Below, one piece after another: positions 31,136 to 41,965 of a DNA stretch of 64,000 nucleotides. The notes beneath the pieces were generated by a model, which saw only the letters and a program-made list of their open reading frames with translations, had not been told where the DNA came from and made no database searches. The first letter of the stretch is position 1, and every line of letters begins with the position of its first letter. Both the position numbers and the translations under genes were made by a program. Origin of the DNA: Cutaneotrichosporon cavernicola (Eukaryota > Basidiomycota > Tremellomycetes > Trichosporonales > Trichosporonaceae); NCBI RefSeq assembly GCF_030864355.1, contig NC_083393.1, positions 3,348,001 to 3,412,000 on the forward strand, written 5' to 3'.

Positions 31136-31659
31136 GGTGTTGTGCTCGAGGAAGTGTGAGTAAAGTTAACACGCACAGACTGACAACATTTCAAGTCGAG
31201 TTTTACCGTGCCTGGCAGGGACAACCTCCACTTTGCTGGTTTGCCACCGTGTATGGTGCCATGTTACGTATACTGTTGTCTAGCTCTCTACGCATGCATC
31301 GACCCCTACGTATGTTGGCACAGAGACTGGAAAAGGAGCGGGTTCTACTAAGACTACTCTTTGAATGTTCATTCGCGTTCTCGCGTAAAGTGTGGCGGCG
31401 CGGGGGTTCGTGTGGGCGGGACAGAGTCGATGAGGTTTGGACGACCATGATGGATGGGATGGGCGATGGGGCGACGAAGACATTGACGAGGAAACAGCAA
31501 AGAAGAGCACCCAGAATGTGCCACGTTACAAAAAATGTCCGGCCATGAGGGCAATGAGAGCCGAGTACAGGTAGCTCGAATGCGACCGATATGTCTTCGA
31601 TGAGGATTGAGACACAGGTTTTAGGGTATAGAGGGATTGTGTGGAGGATGAGAGTTGAA

Positions 31660-33428
31660 CTAATGGGCAGCCAGAGAGGGAACAGGCCGTTCCATTGCAG
31701 GGACCATGTCGTGACGCAGGGGCTTGCCGCTGGCGTCGGAAACGGCAGACTCGTAACCACCCTCCCAGGCATTGTCCTCACGCATGGCATGAGGACGCAC
31801 CTCAAAAAGCGATGGAGACGAGTTGGTCGCCCTGCTCGTCGTTGGAGTGACGACAACTGACGAAGGATCCGAGAGCGATGCCTGGCGGTGGTGGTCGGCG
31901 TCTTCGGCGTCAGAGTGCTGTTCCGGGCCGCGCGCCAAGGACGACTGGCGAGGAGGAACAATCACGGGGGGAGGAATGGGAACCGTCCTGGTCGCCGGCT
32001 TGCTCGCCTTAACAACGGGCGAATGGTCCTTCGACGGGGGCGTAGGAGGAAGCGAGTTGAGCTGAGGCCGGGTGACGGGAGGAGCAGCTGCCACGGGAGC
32101 CCTGTGGACTGGAGGCGCGGGTGGCGCAGAGACGTTGCGCTGCTGGTTCTGCTCGCCGCCAACGGCCATCGACACGGGGCGCTGCTTCTGAGGAGGAGCA
32201 GGGTGGTGGTCGAGCTGAATCACGGAGAATCGCTTCCTGAGGTTGGTGAACAGACCGCTCTTCTTCTGCTTGGGAGCAGTCGATGTCGCAGAGCCAGAGT
32301 CTGTTGCCGCGTTTGTCGGAGTGAGGGATGAAGAAGTGGCCGACTGGGCACTCGATGGAGTCATGCTAACAGCCGATGGCGTCCGGGCGCGAGACGCCAC
32401 CATGCTAGCCGCCGAGGGCGTCGTCGAGTTGGAGCTGGACATCGGCGTAGGCGGAAGCGACTGCTGCGGCGTGGGCCCATTCTTGCGAGGACCAGCGTTG
32501 AGGTGGGAAGGCTGAGGCGAAAGGTTGGGGCGAGGCATAGACCTGCTCTCTGGCCCATTGGAAAGTTGCTGTGACGAGGGGGGAGGAGCTTGCGTTTGCG
32601 CAGACACAGGCACAGGCGCAGGAGTCGGGTGTTGGGGCGAGGGAGGGGCTTGGTGGTGCACCTGAGAAGCGATCACTGCCGCACCGGCGGCGCCGGCGGC
32701 GCCCACAGCCGCCGCAGCAGCAGCAGGGGCAGAACCAGCTGACACAAACCTGTTGCTGCTCATGCGGGGTGGGACGACGATCGCAGGAGGGGGCCCACGA
32801 CCAATGGCCGAGCCGTTGGGGACATTACCATTGGGCACTGGAGCCGCAGAGCCGTTTGGAACACCGTTAGGCATAACAGTGCCGTCACGCACAGGGCCAT
32901 CCTTGGCGGGCACGACCGGAGCGACAGGCATCTGAGGCGGGACAGGAGCGCGAACTTGAGGGGTTGCCTGGGGAGAGACAGGAGGACGAGCCTGAGACGC
33001 CGCCTGCGGCGCCGTGGCGCGCTGCTGTTGCGCAGGCTGCTGGGCAGGTTGCATAGCGAGCGGAGGGTCAGATGAGGCGGTCGGCGCGGATGCGCTCGTC
33101 GAGCGGCTTGACAAGCCGAACATGGACTGTCTCCTGGAAGACTTGTCGGCCTTGGCTCTGGCCTTGTCCTCGGCCTTGACGCGAGCTGCCTCCTTGGCCT
33201 TCTCCTCTCTCTGGTGGGCCGCCTCCTTGGCAGCAGCAGTCTTCTGGCGAGCTGCCTCTTGCTCACGACGATCGGCTTCCCGCTTGGCCTCGAGCTTGGA
33301 TGCCTTGGCCTTGGCCTTCTCCTCGGCCTTGATCTCCTTCTTGGTCTTAGACTTGGTGAGCGCAGCACCACCTACAGCACCGACAGCATCAGCAGTACCA
33401 GCAGCACCGGCAGCACCGGCAGCACCGA

Positions 33429-33460
<32 letters not shown>

Positions 33461-36146
33461 CCGGCAGCACCGGCGCCAGCAAGCGCGGTACCCATGGGCA
33501 TTGACGCAGGCGCGGCGCTTTGACGGTGCACGGGCCATTCGCGCCTACTGTTCTCCTCGACCGGAGTCATGGGAGGGTGCATTGATGCGACTTCGGCAGC
33601 AGTCGTATGCTGGCTGAGAGGGCTCTTCATAGTCGGTAGAGACATGTGAGCAGCAGTCATGGTAGGGGCGGTGCCATCAAGTGCCTCATCCTGCGAGTAG
33701 GTCGACAGGTTGGACGACGTCGTTGTAGTGGACAGGCGGCCAGTCAGAGGCGGTGACAGATCGTCGTCGTAACGCATCATCGCTGGAGCTGGAGGGCCAC
33801 GGGATTGGCGATGAGGGTTGGGAGGCGGCGAGCCGTAGAAGGATCCGCGGTCGCTCCCCCCGGAACTCGTTGGCGAGAACGTGTTGTTATGGCTCAGTTG
33901 TGCTGCCACCGCATAACCGCCGTCACGAGGAGCGAGGGTGCTCAGTAAATCAAACCCATAGGGCCCAAGCATCATCGACTGCGGGCGTGACGAAAGCGAT
34001 GCCTGCGACTTGTTCATGTTGATAGACAGGTCCGTGGCCGATGAATGCGCCGATGACAGTGTGTCTTTGGGTGGGATTGGTGCCAGGCTGTTGTCGATTG
34101 TCGACGCCCGGGATGCACTCTTGCGCAGCGTCCCACGTTTCCTGATACTGGTAACGTTGGTCAACGACTTGGTCTTTGGCGGAGGAAGGTAGTCGGGCAT
34201 GTCCATTGGTGCAGTGGGCCAGAGCGCCTCGGGGAGGGGGACTGGATCCCATCTGTTCGTCATCCTGTTGACTGTGTCAAGTGGTCGCTCTTGAGATGGG
34301 CGTGTTGGGTTGCTCATGTCGGGCGTCGAGTCTTCGAGGCGCCACAGTTCTTCGCTGTTCATGCCGTCAAAGCTGGCCATGGACGAACGGTTTGACCCAG
34401 GGTTCGTGCCAGCACGACGTCGGCCAAAGGCCCCTGGAGGCGGACGCGGGGCACGAGACTGGGAATCATCACGCATCATGCGCTGAACAACGCCGGCACG
34501 AGTCATCTGGAGGTTGGGATGAGGTTGACGACGAGGAGCTTGAGGATAATGAGGATGAGGTTGGTTTGAGTTTGGGCCGTACCAAGCGTTTGGTGGCGAT
34601 GATGGGCAAGTTGCCGAGTCGCTGTTAAACGAGTGGACAGAGCGGCGTGTATTCACAGAAGGACGTCGCTTCCACGCTGGGGTCGGTGAATCAGGGTCGC
34701 CAGAGAGCTGTCGGTCGAGTCGGTCTGGAGAAATGGGAGAGACTGGTGGAGACCCAAGGGAAGGAGACCGTGTACGAGCGAGTGCTAGTTCCAACGCTGA
34801 AGGCTCTTGGCGTTCGTCGACGGGGGAAGGTGGGGCTTGTTGCTAAGGAGGGGTAAGCGACAATGCGCAATGAGACCAAAGTTGAATGAAACGTGGCAAA
34901 GAAGGCGGTGGCGTAGAGAAGAGAAGAATGAATTATGTGTGGACCCGCGAGGAAGTGTGTGTGTGTGTGATGGGAGTCAAGGACAAAAGTGGAGAGATGC
35001 AGTGAAAGTGGTGGTGATATGATGATGGGTGGTATAGCCAACGAGTGTAATTAACCCAGGTGTAAGGGTTGTTGGACAGTTTGCTAAGCAAAGGGGGATA
35101 AGAGGGGGTAAAGGGGGGGGGGAGGAGGCTCGAATGCTCAAATGGGAGAGTGTAAGGATGTCTAGGATGTCGAGGGTTGTGCAAAGAGAGTGAAGATTGC
35201 TTCAAAAGTGTGAAAGTGTAAGTGTAAGGGGAAAGGGAGGGGGTGATGAGGGATTGAGAGGGCCAAGAGGGATTGAGGGAGGGGGAGCAAGTGACGGGTG
35301 CTAAGCCGACCAAAAGCTTGGCGCCTAGTTACCATCAGGCAGACGCAGCCCCCCAGCTACCAGCAGTCCCTCAACTCTTCTCTAAACAGGGTAATCAGGT
35401 CCCAATATTCCAATTCGGGCCAACTAATCGAGGCAGTGCACCCACAACCCACTTTGTATCGACCCAACCAGTAGATGTACAAGTGATAAGAGGGACAGCG
35501 AGACGCAGACACGGGAGAAGGAGATGAGGAGATGGCGATACGGCGGCGGGAGTGGGAGATGGGAATGTGAACATGGTACTCTGAGACGAGGCTTCCCCTG
35601 GAACGATATGTCCTCTCCCTGCACTTGTGGGTGACAGGTACCGACTCGGTCTCCTCTCCTCGTCAACGACCTCTTTGCCCGTCTGCAGCTCGTGCGCAAT
35701 CCAAGCAAAGTGCAATAGACCCAGCGGAGCCGAAAAAAAGGAGAGTCCAGGGGCCTGACATTGCGTTGCGAGATTGCGCAAAGCATGGTCCAATGGACGT
35801 TGCGTTTGGCTGCTGCACGACATTGACCGTCCAGCAGGTCCCATAATCCCTGGATTATGGGATACGAGGGGCTACCCAGGCCACATGTCATGACGACCAG
35901 CCAGTCATGTCAGCTAGAGCAAGCGACCATGCCACCCATGTGCCCTTTGGCGTTGCCTCGTTGCTTGCTGACGCAATGCTTCAAGCGGCAATGGGGGAAT
36001 GTTTGGATGTAGAGAATGCGTGAGACGTGGGGAGGACGGGGAGAGCAAGCGCGGGAAGGAGGCAAAGAACACGGGACACTGAACAGAAACACACTCACCA
36101 GCTCCCATGGCTGCTGGTCTGCAAAGACTTCAAACTGCGTCGACAT
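31660..36146 (-). CDS. Large disordered protein with Ala/Gly tract and coiled coil (1076 aa), long first intron
   Basis: I do not recognise this protein. The main exon is 31660-34842. Its frame has no ATG near the start, but a CTTACCCCTCCTTAG acceptor precedes 34842. A 48-nt exon at 36099-36146 encodes MSTQFEVFADQQPWEL and ends phase 0 at a GTGAGT donor. Joining them gives a protein continuing QQAPPSPVDERQEPSALEL. The implied intron is 1256 nt. The product is Ser/Pro-rich and contains an Ala/Gly tract (about residues 440-480, CAG/GCA repeats at 33361-33480). A charged Lys/Glu/Ala coiled coil follows (about residues 485-570). Near the C-terminus a short conserved-looking basic segment reads KKSGLFTNLRKRFSVIQ. 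It may be a scaffold or signalling protein, but this is a guess. Further small exons inside the intron cannot be excluded. Confidence 0.65.
33361..33480 (+). repeat. CAG/CAGCAC trinucleotide-type repeat encoding the Ala/Gly tract
   Basis: Imperfect CAGCACCGG and CAG repeats are read on the minus strand as Ala-Ala-Gly and poly-Ala within the 1076-aa protein. The region is likely to vary in length between strains. Confidence 0.8.
35839..35862. repeat. Perfect 11-bp inverted repeat with 2-nt spacer
   Basis: TCCCATAATCC, spacer CT, then GGATTATGGGA. It lies inside the long first intron of the gene at 31660-36146. It could be a dimeric protein-binding site or a small hairpin in RNA. Confidence 0.85.
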
Positions 36147-36692
36147 GACTTGAAATCCAAGAGCTGGTATCGACGCAGGCCCGTGATTATCGGGATAGGG
36201 GCGCGTGGGTGTATGGGCGCGTGGGATGGGCGAGGCGTGTCGTCGAGGTATGAGGGCGGGGCGCGTGGGTGAAGGGAAGGCCAGTGCTTAATCGTCCAGT
36301 CGCCGTCCGCAGTTTGAATCAGTCGCTAAGGGCTGGATGTGGGGTTGGGTTTCAGATGGAGCAGGCGGGCGATGGGCCGGCAAAGCAAGGGTATTGGCGC
36401 AGATTGGAGATAAGAGCAGCGATGGAGTGATGGGAGATGCGTGATGGAGCGTGATGGATGATGGATGATGGGTGATGGATGGCCTTGGATTGAGTTTTGG
36501 TCGTCCTGATTAACGGGTTGGTTGTGAGATCGTGAGCGAGGTTGTGCTGATAGAAGACGGAGGAAGCAAGGTGGAAGACAGAGGATTGGTAAAGATGGAT
36601 GTGATGGATGAACAATGTAATGATGATGTGTCGATTGCTTGGAGTCGTCAGTAACAAGTGACTGGTAGTGACGACAAAAGAGTGATGACGGA

Positions 36693-36727
<35 letters not shown>

Positions 36728-38524
36728 AGAGGGAGAGGGTGAGGGAGGAGGGTTACTGTAGAGAGAGAGAGAGAGAGAGAGGGTGCGGAGTGAGAGGTAG
36801 AGTTTGAGAGGTAGTGATGGTAAAGAGGTATTAGATTATCAGAGGGCGGGACTGTAACCAAAAGTAAACTCGAGTTGTCATCTTCGACGTCACTCCAATC
36901 TATATTGCGGTATGTCGTTGAACGTTTAGGGTAAAAGAGGAGAGACACACCAACGGAGCCGAGTAGCATCACATTGACTCTTAAAACCCGCAGTCCACTT
37001 GGCCACTTGACCGCAGTCTGTGCCAATCATATACCATTTTGTATTTCCTGTAATTAGGCCTTTCTAATCGCTTCCCCCAACCAGATGGCTTGGCGGAAAG
37101 GCGTTCAGGGTATGTATTGGACACTCAGTTGCTGCACCCTGGGTTACCCCTGGTGCTCCTCATTCCCTGAATCTTCCCTCTATCACTTTGGGTGAAATGA
37201 TATTTATACTTTGGGTTGGAATATTACCTTCCTTGTAATCCTCCCTCCCTTGATCGCTACTTGACCGCTACTTGACCCGCCATCCAAACGGTGTCTCTGC
37301 CTCTCTAAATGGACGAACATGTACTTTGTAACGGAATTCAGTGCATTGGCATGACAGCATCTTGGCATTGACTATAGCAAGTAGCAAGCAAGGATCATTA
37401 TCCCATCCGAGAAAATCGTACCGGGACGTCTTTATCCTCATAAAGGTACTTTACATGAGAGATCATGAGAGAATTACTGTCATTGTCTCCCTACTTTGGC
37501 TGGCCACCCTTTATTACTGAGAGTTTGCTCAGGCCTAAAGTCGTAAGTGGCGTCTCTACACTTGTCTTATTCGCGGATCTGCAAAGCTGTAGATCAGTCA
37601 AAGGCTTGAATGAGTCCTGTATGGGACGTGCGTGCCACTTAGCCACTTAGCCACTGACACTTGACAATGAACCGCGCACGTCGTCAGCCATTTACCTTGT
37701 TGACTATCCTTTACTAAAAGCTGTTTGGCTCTTTCGAGCAACACCTATTCCCACGTCCTCTTGTTACCCTGGCAGCCTGCCCGAGCCGATCTCCGATTCC
37801 TATACGGAAGGCCCTCCTGCCCCGTGTCATCCTCCTCCTCGGGCTATTCCTGTCACAGCCGAGCAACGGCGGGCACTTGGTCATACCCGCCTAGCCACCA
37901 TCTCGCCTTGGATGGGCAGTCAAGTCACGTTATGTCAAAGGACAGACGTCATACTTTGGCCGACTTACGGCACCGCTCCATGGAATTTGAGAGTGTGTGT
38001 ATTGCTTTGACCATTTGCTTTGCGCAGCTACGACGCTGAATGGGGCCGATCACACGTACATGATGCATGATGGAATGATGAAGGGACAAGAAGTGATAAT
38101 GAGAGAACGGGAGAGCAGAGTTGGGAAGAGAGAGACAGACAATGGATGGCACAGTCGTCCTGTGGCGTATATGAGGTTGCGGAATTGCGGAATTTCGGAC
38201 CGCCACTTCCCCACCTCGTTACTGTTACCCAGCTTGGACCGGCGAGAGCGAGGTACTCTGCCCAGTGCCACATTGCCGTACAATTGGGCCGGATGTATGC
38301 TTGCGCTTGAGCGACGGCACATTGCTCTCGGCAAGACCTCTACCTAATTGTCACGGCCAAGTCAAGGACAGGAACAAGTTGCGTCAGGCAGAATGCAAGG
38401 TCGCACCTCACAACTAGTTGCTCTACAGTGTAGTCACCCACTTGCGTTCGCTCAGCCATCCGTGGCAGCCAAACAGTACATTCGGGACTCAGCCCATTCA
38501 TTATACCCTCTTCCCACCGTACAT
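36147..38524. other. 2.4 kb gene-poor, repeat-rich region
   Basis: It contains the upstream region of the 1076-aa gene and the 3' flank of the MFS gene. Simple repeats include GATGGAT-type repeats at about 36447-36480, a GGTGAG array at about 36694-36750, and a GA run at about 36760-36780. The 36352-37026 minus-strand open frame is a translation of these repeats and not credible. The 37725-38039 plus frame starts with TTG and has no recognisable domain. I see no supportable gene. Confidence 0.5.
36694..36780 (+). repeat. GGTGAG microsatellite followed by a (GA)n run
   Basis: GGTGAG repeats about ten times with GGAGAG variants up to 36750. A short break follows, then about ten GA dinucleotides. 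Confidence 0.8.
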
Positions 38525-40156
38525 TCACGTGTGCACACCCCGGAGCACGACGGAGACCATGAGCACGAGCATAAACGTGAAGACGTAGAACACGCGGCCT
38601 TCGCCGAGCCGCGCGCCGTTACCGGGATCGTTGGGGTCCGCGGGCTCGCTGAGCGCATCGCGTAGGGGGATGAAACCCATTGCGACGATGAAGTTTGTGA
38701 TCCATGATCCCGAGAGGGCGAGGGATGAGACGGCGGGAATCGCAGGGGCAGGCATCATGTCCGAAACCAAGAGGAAGGGGACGGGGCCAAGGCCGATGGC
38801 GAAGGCCGCCTGGTGTCAGCGGTGTAAAGAAGAGTGACTCACGATAAATGCCACAATGGCAAAACTCGAGAGGTACTCTCTGTTCTGGTCGAGGCCGACA
38901 GCGAGCATGATGCTCATGAAGGCCATGCTTGTCGCTGAAGCTAAGAGGAGGGTACGACGACCGAGTTTCTGCCGTCAGCTTTACTGTCGGATCACAGCTG
39001 GCGACTCACGTCAACTAGAGCGATGGCCGGGAGCGTCATGAGCGCGTTGACGACAGTGATGCCGACGCTGAGCGCGCCAGCCCCGGCACCCTGGAGCACT
39101 GACGACAGAACAGGCGTAGAGTAGAAGAGGACAGCGTTGACGCCGCTCAGCTGCTGCAGTACCATGATAGTGGTGATGAGCAGCGCCGGGCCACGGAGAG
39201 ACGGGTTTGACAGTACCGCGCGGATGGACAGCTGGTCATTCGGTGCAGCTGTCCCTGGGGCGGGGAGGAGGGGCGCAGCTGCTGCGTGTCAGTCGCCATA
39301 CCAACGCGCTACAGAGGACTCACCCTCATCGCGAGGCTCGTCCGGGTCATGCGGAACATAGTTCTGAGTCATGTGGTGCTCGCCCATCCCGATCTGTACG
39401 ATGGACGCTAACGCGCTGACAACAAGAACGTAGCGCCAGCCGCCCGGCTTGTCGCCAGTCTGGCGTTAGCTTGCTGTAGGTAGACAAGAGCTCACAGGCC
39501 CAGTCAGCAGCATGCCCATTACTTGTGACGAGCAGATGCCGATGACGATCGCGAGCTGGTTGAGCGAGCCGATCTGACCGGAGCGCGAAGCGAGTTCTGG
39601 AGTCGTGCGCGCGACCGTCGCGAGGTAAGGCGGAACGAGGCAGATTGCGAGGCCGCACGACAAGCCTGCGATGAAGCTGGTATTAGCGTGTTTGGAACAT
39701 AGGAGCGGGGGTTACAGACACCGGAAACGGAGCCCCCGCCTCGATCCAGTGACTGTACCGCCAATCAACTCACCGCCCAAGCGCCAGCACACCCCAGTGC
39801 GGCGCGAGTGCCATCATGAGCGCGCCGACGAGGTTGAGCCATCCTGTCCACGCAATACCGCCCGGCACGCCCTGCGAGCGCACGACGCTGTCACTCAGCG
39901 CGCTGCCGACCAGTCCGCCGGCAGTGAGAAGCGCCGTCACGGCCGAGTACTTGATCGCATCAAGGCCGAGACAGGGGCGCAGTGGCGCAGTGCCGTCGTT
40001 CGGGGACGGGTGGCAGGTTAGCCCGTTGGCTGGGTAGTTGAGCTCCGCGAGGTGGTATCCGTCTGTGTGTTAGAAGAGGGAGAGGATGAGACACGCACAG
40101 TACCATGACGAGATGCAGGCCCAGGCGATAGCCTTGAAGACGTGCGACGAGAACAT
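38525..40156 (-). CDS. MFS sugar transporter, Vps73-like
   Basis: This is a 12-TM major facilitator, sugar-porter family. Seven exons, 40099-40156, 39774-40062, 39496-39676, 39324-39459, 39010-39278, 38843-38968 and 38525-38809, give 447 aa. Introns are 36, 97, 36, 45, 41 and 33 nt, and all phases close. The first helix carries WYYGYHLAELNYP, and then come LGRFIAGLSCGLAICLVPPY, RSGQIGSLNQLAIVIGI, the loop VDKLGRRTLLL (the D-R/K-x-G-R-R signature), AIGLGPVPFLLVSDMMP and a final TM. The pattern matches fungal Vps73/YGL104C-type proteins better than hexose transporters, so the substrate is unknown. A short N-terminus (about 20 aa before TM1) is normal. The family call is firm. Confidence 0.88.
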
Positions 40157-40645
40157 CGCGGGCGTACAGTCGATGGTGGATGGAGGAATTGGAGTACGAG
40201 GGGCGTGTTATGTCGGTGGGTCGGTCGGTTCCGCAAAGACCGGGAGCGACGAGGGTGGAGGTGACGGGTGGAAGTTGGATCGGATGACGCTGTTTCCGGC
40301 AACGGACAAGACTGACGTCGACTTGTGATAAAGATCTGTCGTCTATCAAGATTGATTACTTTCAGATGTCTAGTGAGTAAAAGACGACAAACGACAAGAC
40401 GACCATACCCACCACCCACCACCTACGTAACACTCAAACTCAAACCCCAAGCAAGTGCGGAACAAACGCACACTTGGCACGTGCCTGTCCTTTGTTCCTT
40501 CGTTCCTTTGCGACTTGTTTGCCCAAACATAACACACCTTACGATACCACAAGTTATATATACAAAGGGACCGACATCTATGTTCAACTACGTGTCAACT
40601 ACGTGTTGTGTGTTGCTAGCTACGCGCAATGGCGGCCTCAAACTC
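40157..40645. other. Intergenic region between the secreted-protein gene and the MFS gene
   Basis: This 489-bp region lies between two minus-strand genes and holds the MFS promoter and the 3' flank of the secreted-protein gene. No coding frame is supported. Confidence 0.5.
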
Positions 40646-41203
40646 CTACGCGTTTAGCAGGTTGACGAACAGTAGCGGGGAAGTTAGGTCGTACCACCCT
40701 CCTCCCGGACCGCCAGTCGAGTCCTTGACGCCCAGTATGAACGTCGTGTCCTCTGGAAAGTCTTCGTAGTCGGGTACGTTCCAGACAGTGTTCTGGGCGG
40801 TCGTGTTGGTGATCGTGTGGAGGTCGTACTGATGCTGTCCGGGCCAGATGGGGATGAAGTAGACTTCGAAGCCAAAGGACGCGTCGCCGCCCGTCCACGA
40901 TAAAGGGAGGTTGGTGCTGGCCTCGATGACGTCGGGGAAGGGGGTGGACCAGCGGAGCGGGGCGAGGAGGGGAGTCTGCATGAGAGATGGGTCGGCGGGC
41001 TTGGAGGCCACTACGGGCTCGACCGGCTGGGGCTGGGGCTGGGGCTGGGGCTGGGGCTCGACTTGGGGTTGGGGCATATCGGGCTTGGCGGGCGGGTGCT
41101 CGGCGGGCCGGTGCTCGGCGTGTGCAGCGTCATATGCGGCGTCGACGGGCATGGCGCCAACGAGGGCAGATCCAAACAAAACAGCGAGGAGGAGGACGCG
41201 CAT
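40646..41203 (-). CDS. Small secreted protein with Pro-Gln repeat and Kre9/KNH-like domain (185 aa)
   Basis: This is a single-exon gene. The N-terminus is a clear signal peptide (MRVLLLAVLFGSALVGAMP). A Pro-Gln dipeptide repeat follows at about residues 45-60, encoded by GGGGCT-type hexanucleotides at about 41030-41060. The C-terminal about 100 residues look like the Ser/Thr-rich GPI-anchored/Kre9-Knh1 beta-sandwich domain: a strand with NLPLSWTGGD, an aromatic-rich strand, TVWNVPDYEDFPEDTTFILG and a final hydrophobic strand. There is no C-terminal GPI signal. It probably acts in or at the cell wall. The domain call rests on pattern and is moderately sure. Confidence 0.78.
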   Translation of the reverse strand: MRVLLLAVLFGSALVGAMPVDAAYDAAHAEHRPAEHPPAKPDMPQPQVEPQPQPQPQPQPVEPVVASKPADPSLMQTPLLAPLRWSTPFPDVIEASTNLPLSWTGGDASFGFEVYFIPIWPGQHQYDLHTITNTTAQNTVWNVPDYEDFPEDTTFILGVKDSTGGPGGGWYDLTSPLLFVNLLNA

Positions 41204-41965
41204 GGTGGTGAGTAGAGTGTCAACACGTCTGTTTCTGTTTTCTTGGATTCTGCGTTCTTTGCATCCCTATTTACGTTTCAGTAGAAAGATGCAGGCTTGC
41301 AGGCTTCAGGCTGCAGGCTTCTGAACGTGAATTCAGACAATTGAACTACCACCGCGCCACAGGGTCGCGTCCGGGTCGCGTCCGTGTCTTCTGCCTCGAC
41401 CTGAGCGGGGGGGGTCCCCTGGCGGGGGGTCCGGTGGAATGCTGTGCGAGCTGGGCGGAAATGGGTAGAGAAGTTAGATGTGCACGACAAGATAGATATA
41501 TGGCACTGACGGGGACATGTACGGATGGAGGAGGAAGCGGAGGGCGGAGGTGGCGGAGTAGGGCGGGAGACGGGAGGCGGGAATGAGGGAGGTGGTTGGG
41601 GTGGCGAGGTCGGATGGTGGCCTTCCAGTACGGCATTTATCACTCCCTGTTCTCCACTGATCCACTGAGACCAGGTCTCGTCTTCCCTCTCTTCAGCTAC
41701 AGTCACCTGTTGCTTCTTAAAGTTGGTTTCCAGGAATTGAGAGCTCGTCTAAATTGACGCCACCAACGCCACACAGGAACGCAGAGTCACTTGGCCTCTG
41801 CCCCAGTCTAATCAACTCTCCCACGCAAGCTTCAGTCCAAGTGGTAGCCTCTGCCCCAGTCTAATCAACTCTCCCACGCAACCTTCAGTCCAAGTGGTGC
41901 CCCACGGCAAACGTCACTCCTCATCGATTTCGCACACAATAATCACCTTGCTCACACCTCACACA
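41204..41965. promoter_or_regulatory. Divergent promoter region of the secreted-protein gene and TUM1, with a 53-bp tandem duplication
   Basis: This is 762 bp without a supportable gene. At 41794-41898 a 53-bp segment is repeated in tandem with one or two mismatches, ending about 68 bp before the TUM1 start codon. Confidence 0.55.
41794..41898 (+). repeat. Tandem duplication, 53-bp unit
   Basis: Copy 1 (41794-41846) and copy 2 (41847-41898) both begin GCCTCTGCCCCAGTCTAATC and end CAAGTGGT. They differ at GCAAGCTT versus GCAACCTT. The near identity implies a recent duplication. Confidence 0.9.

Noticed and set aside
36352..37026. 224-codon open frame on the minus strand
   Set aside because: It translates simple repeats (His/Pro/Ser/Leu runs from GGTGAG and GA arrays) and has no domain.
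37725..38039. 104-codon plus-strand frame
   Set aside because: It starts with TTG, has no recognisable domain and poor composition.
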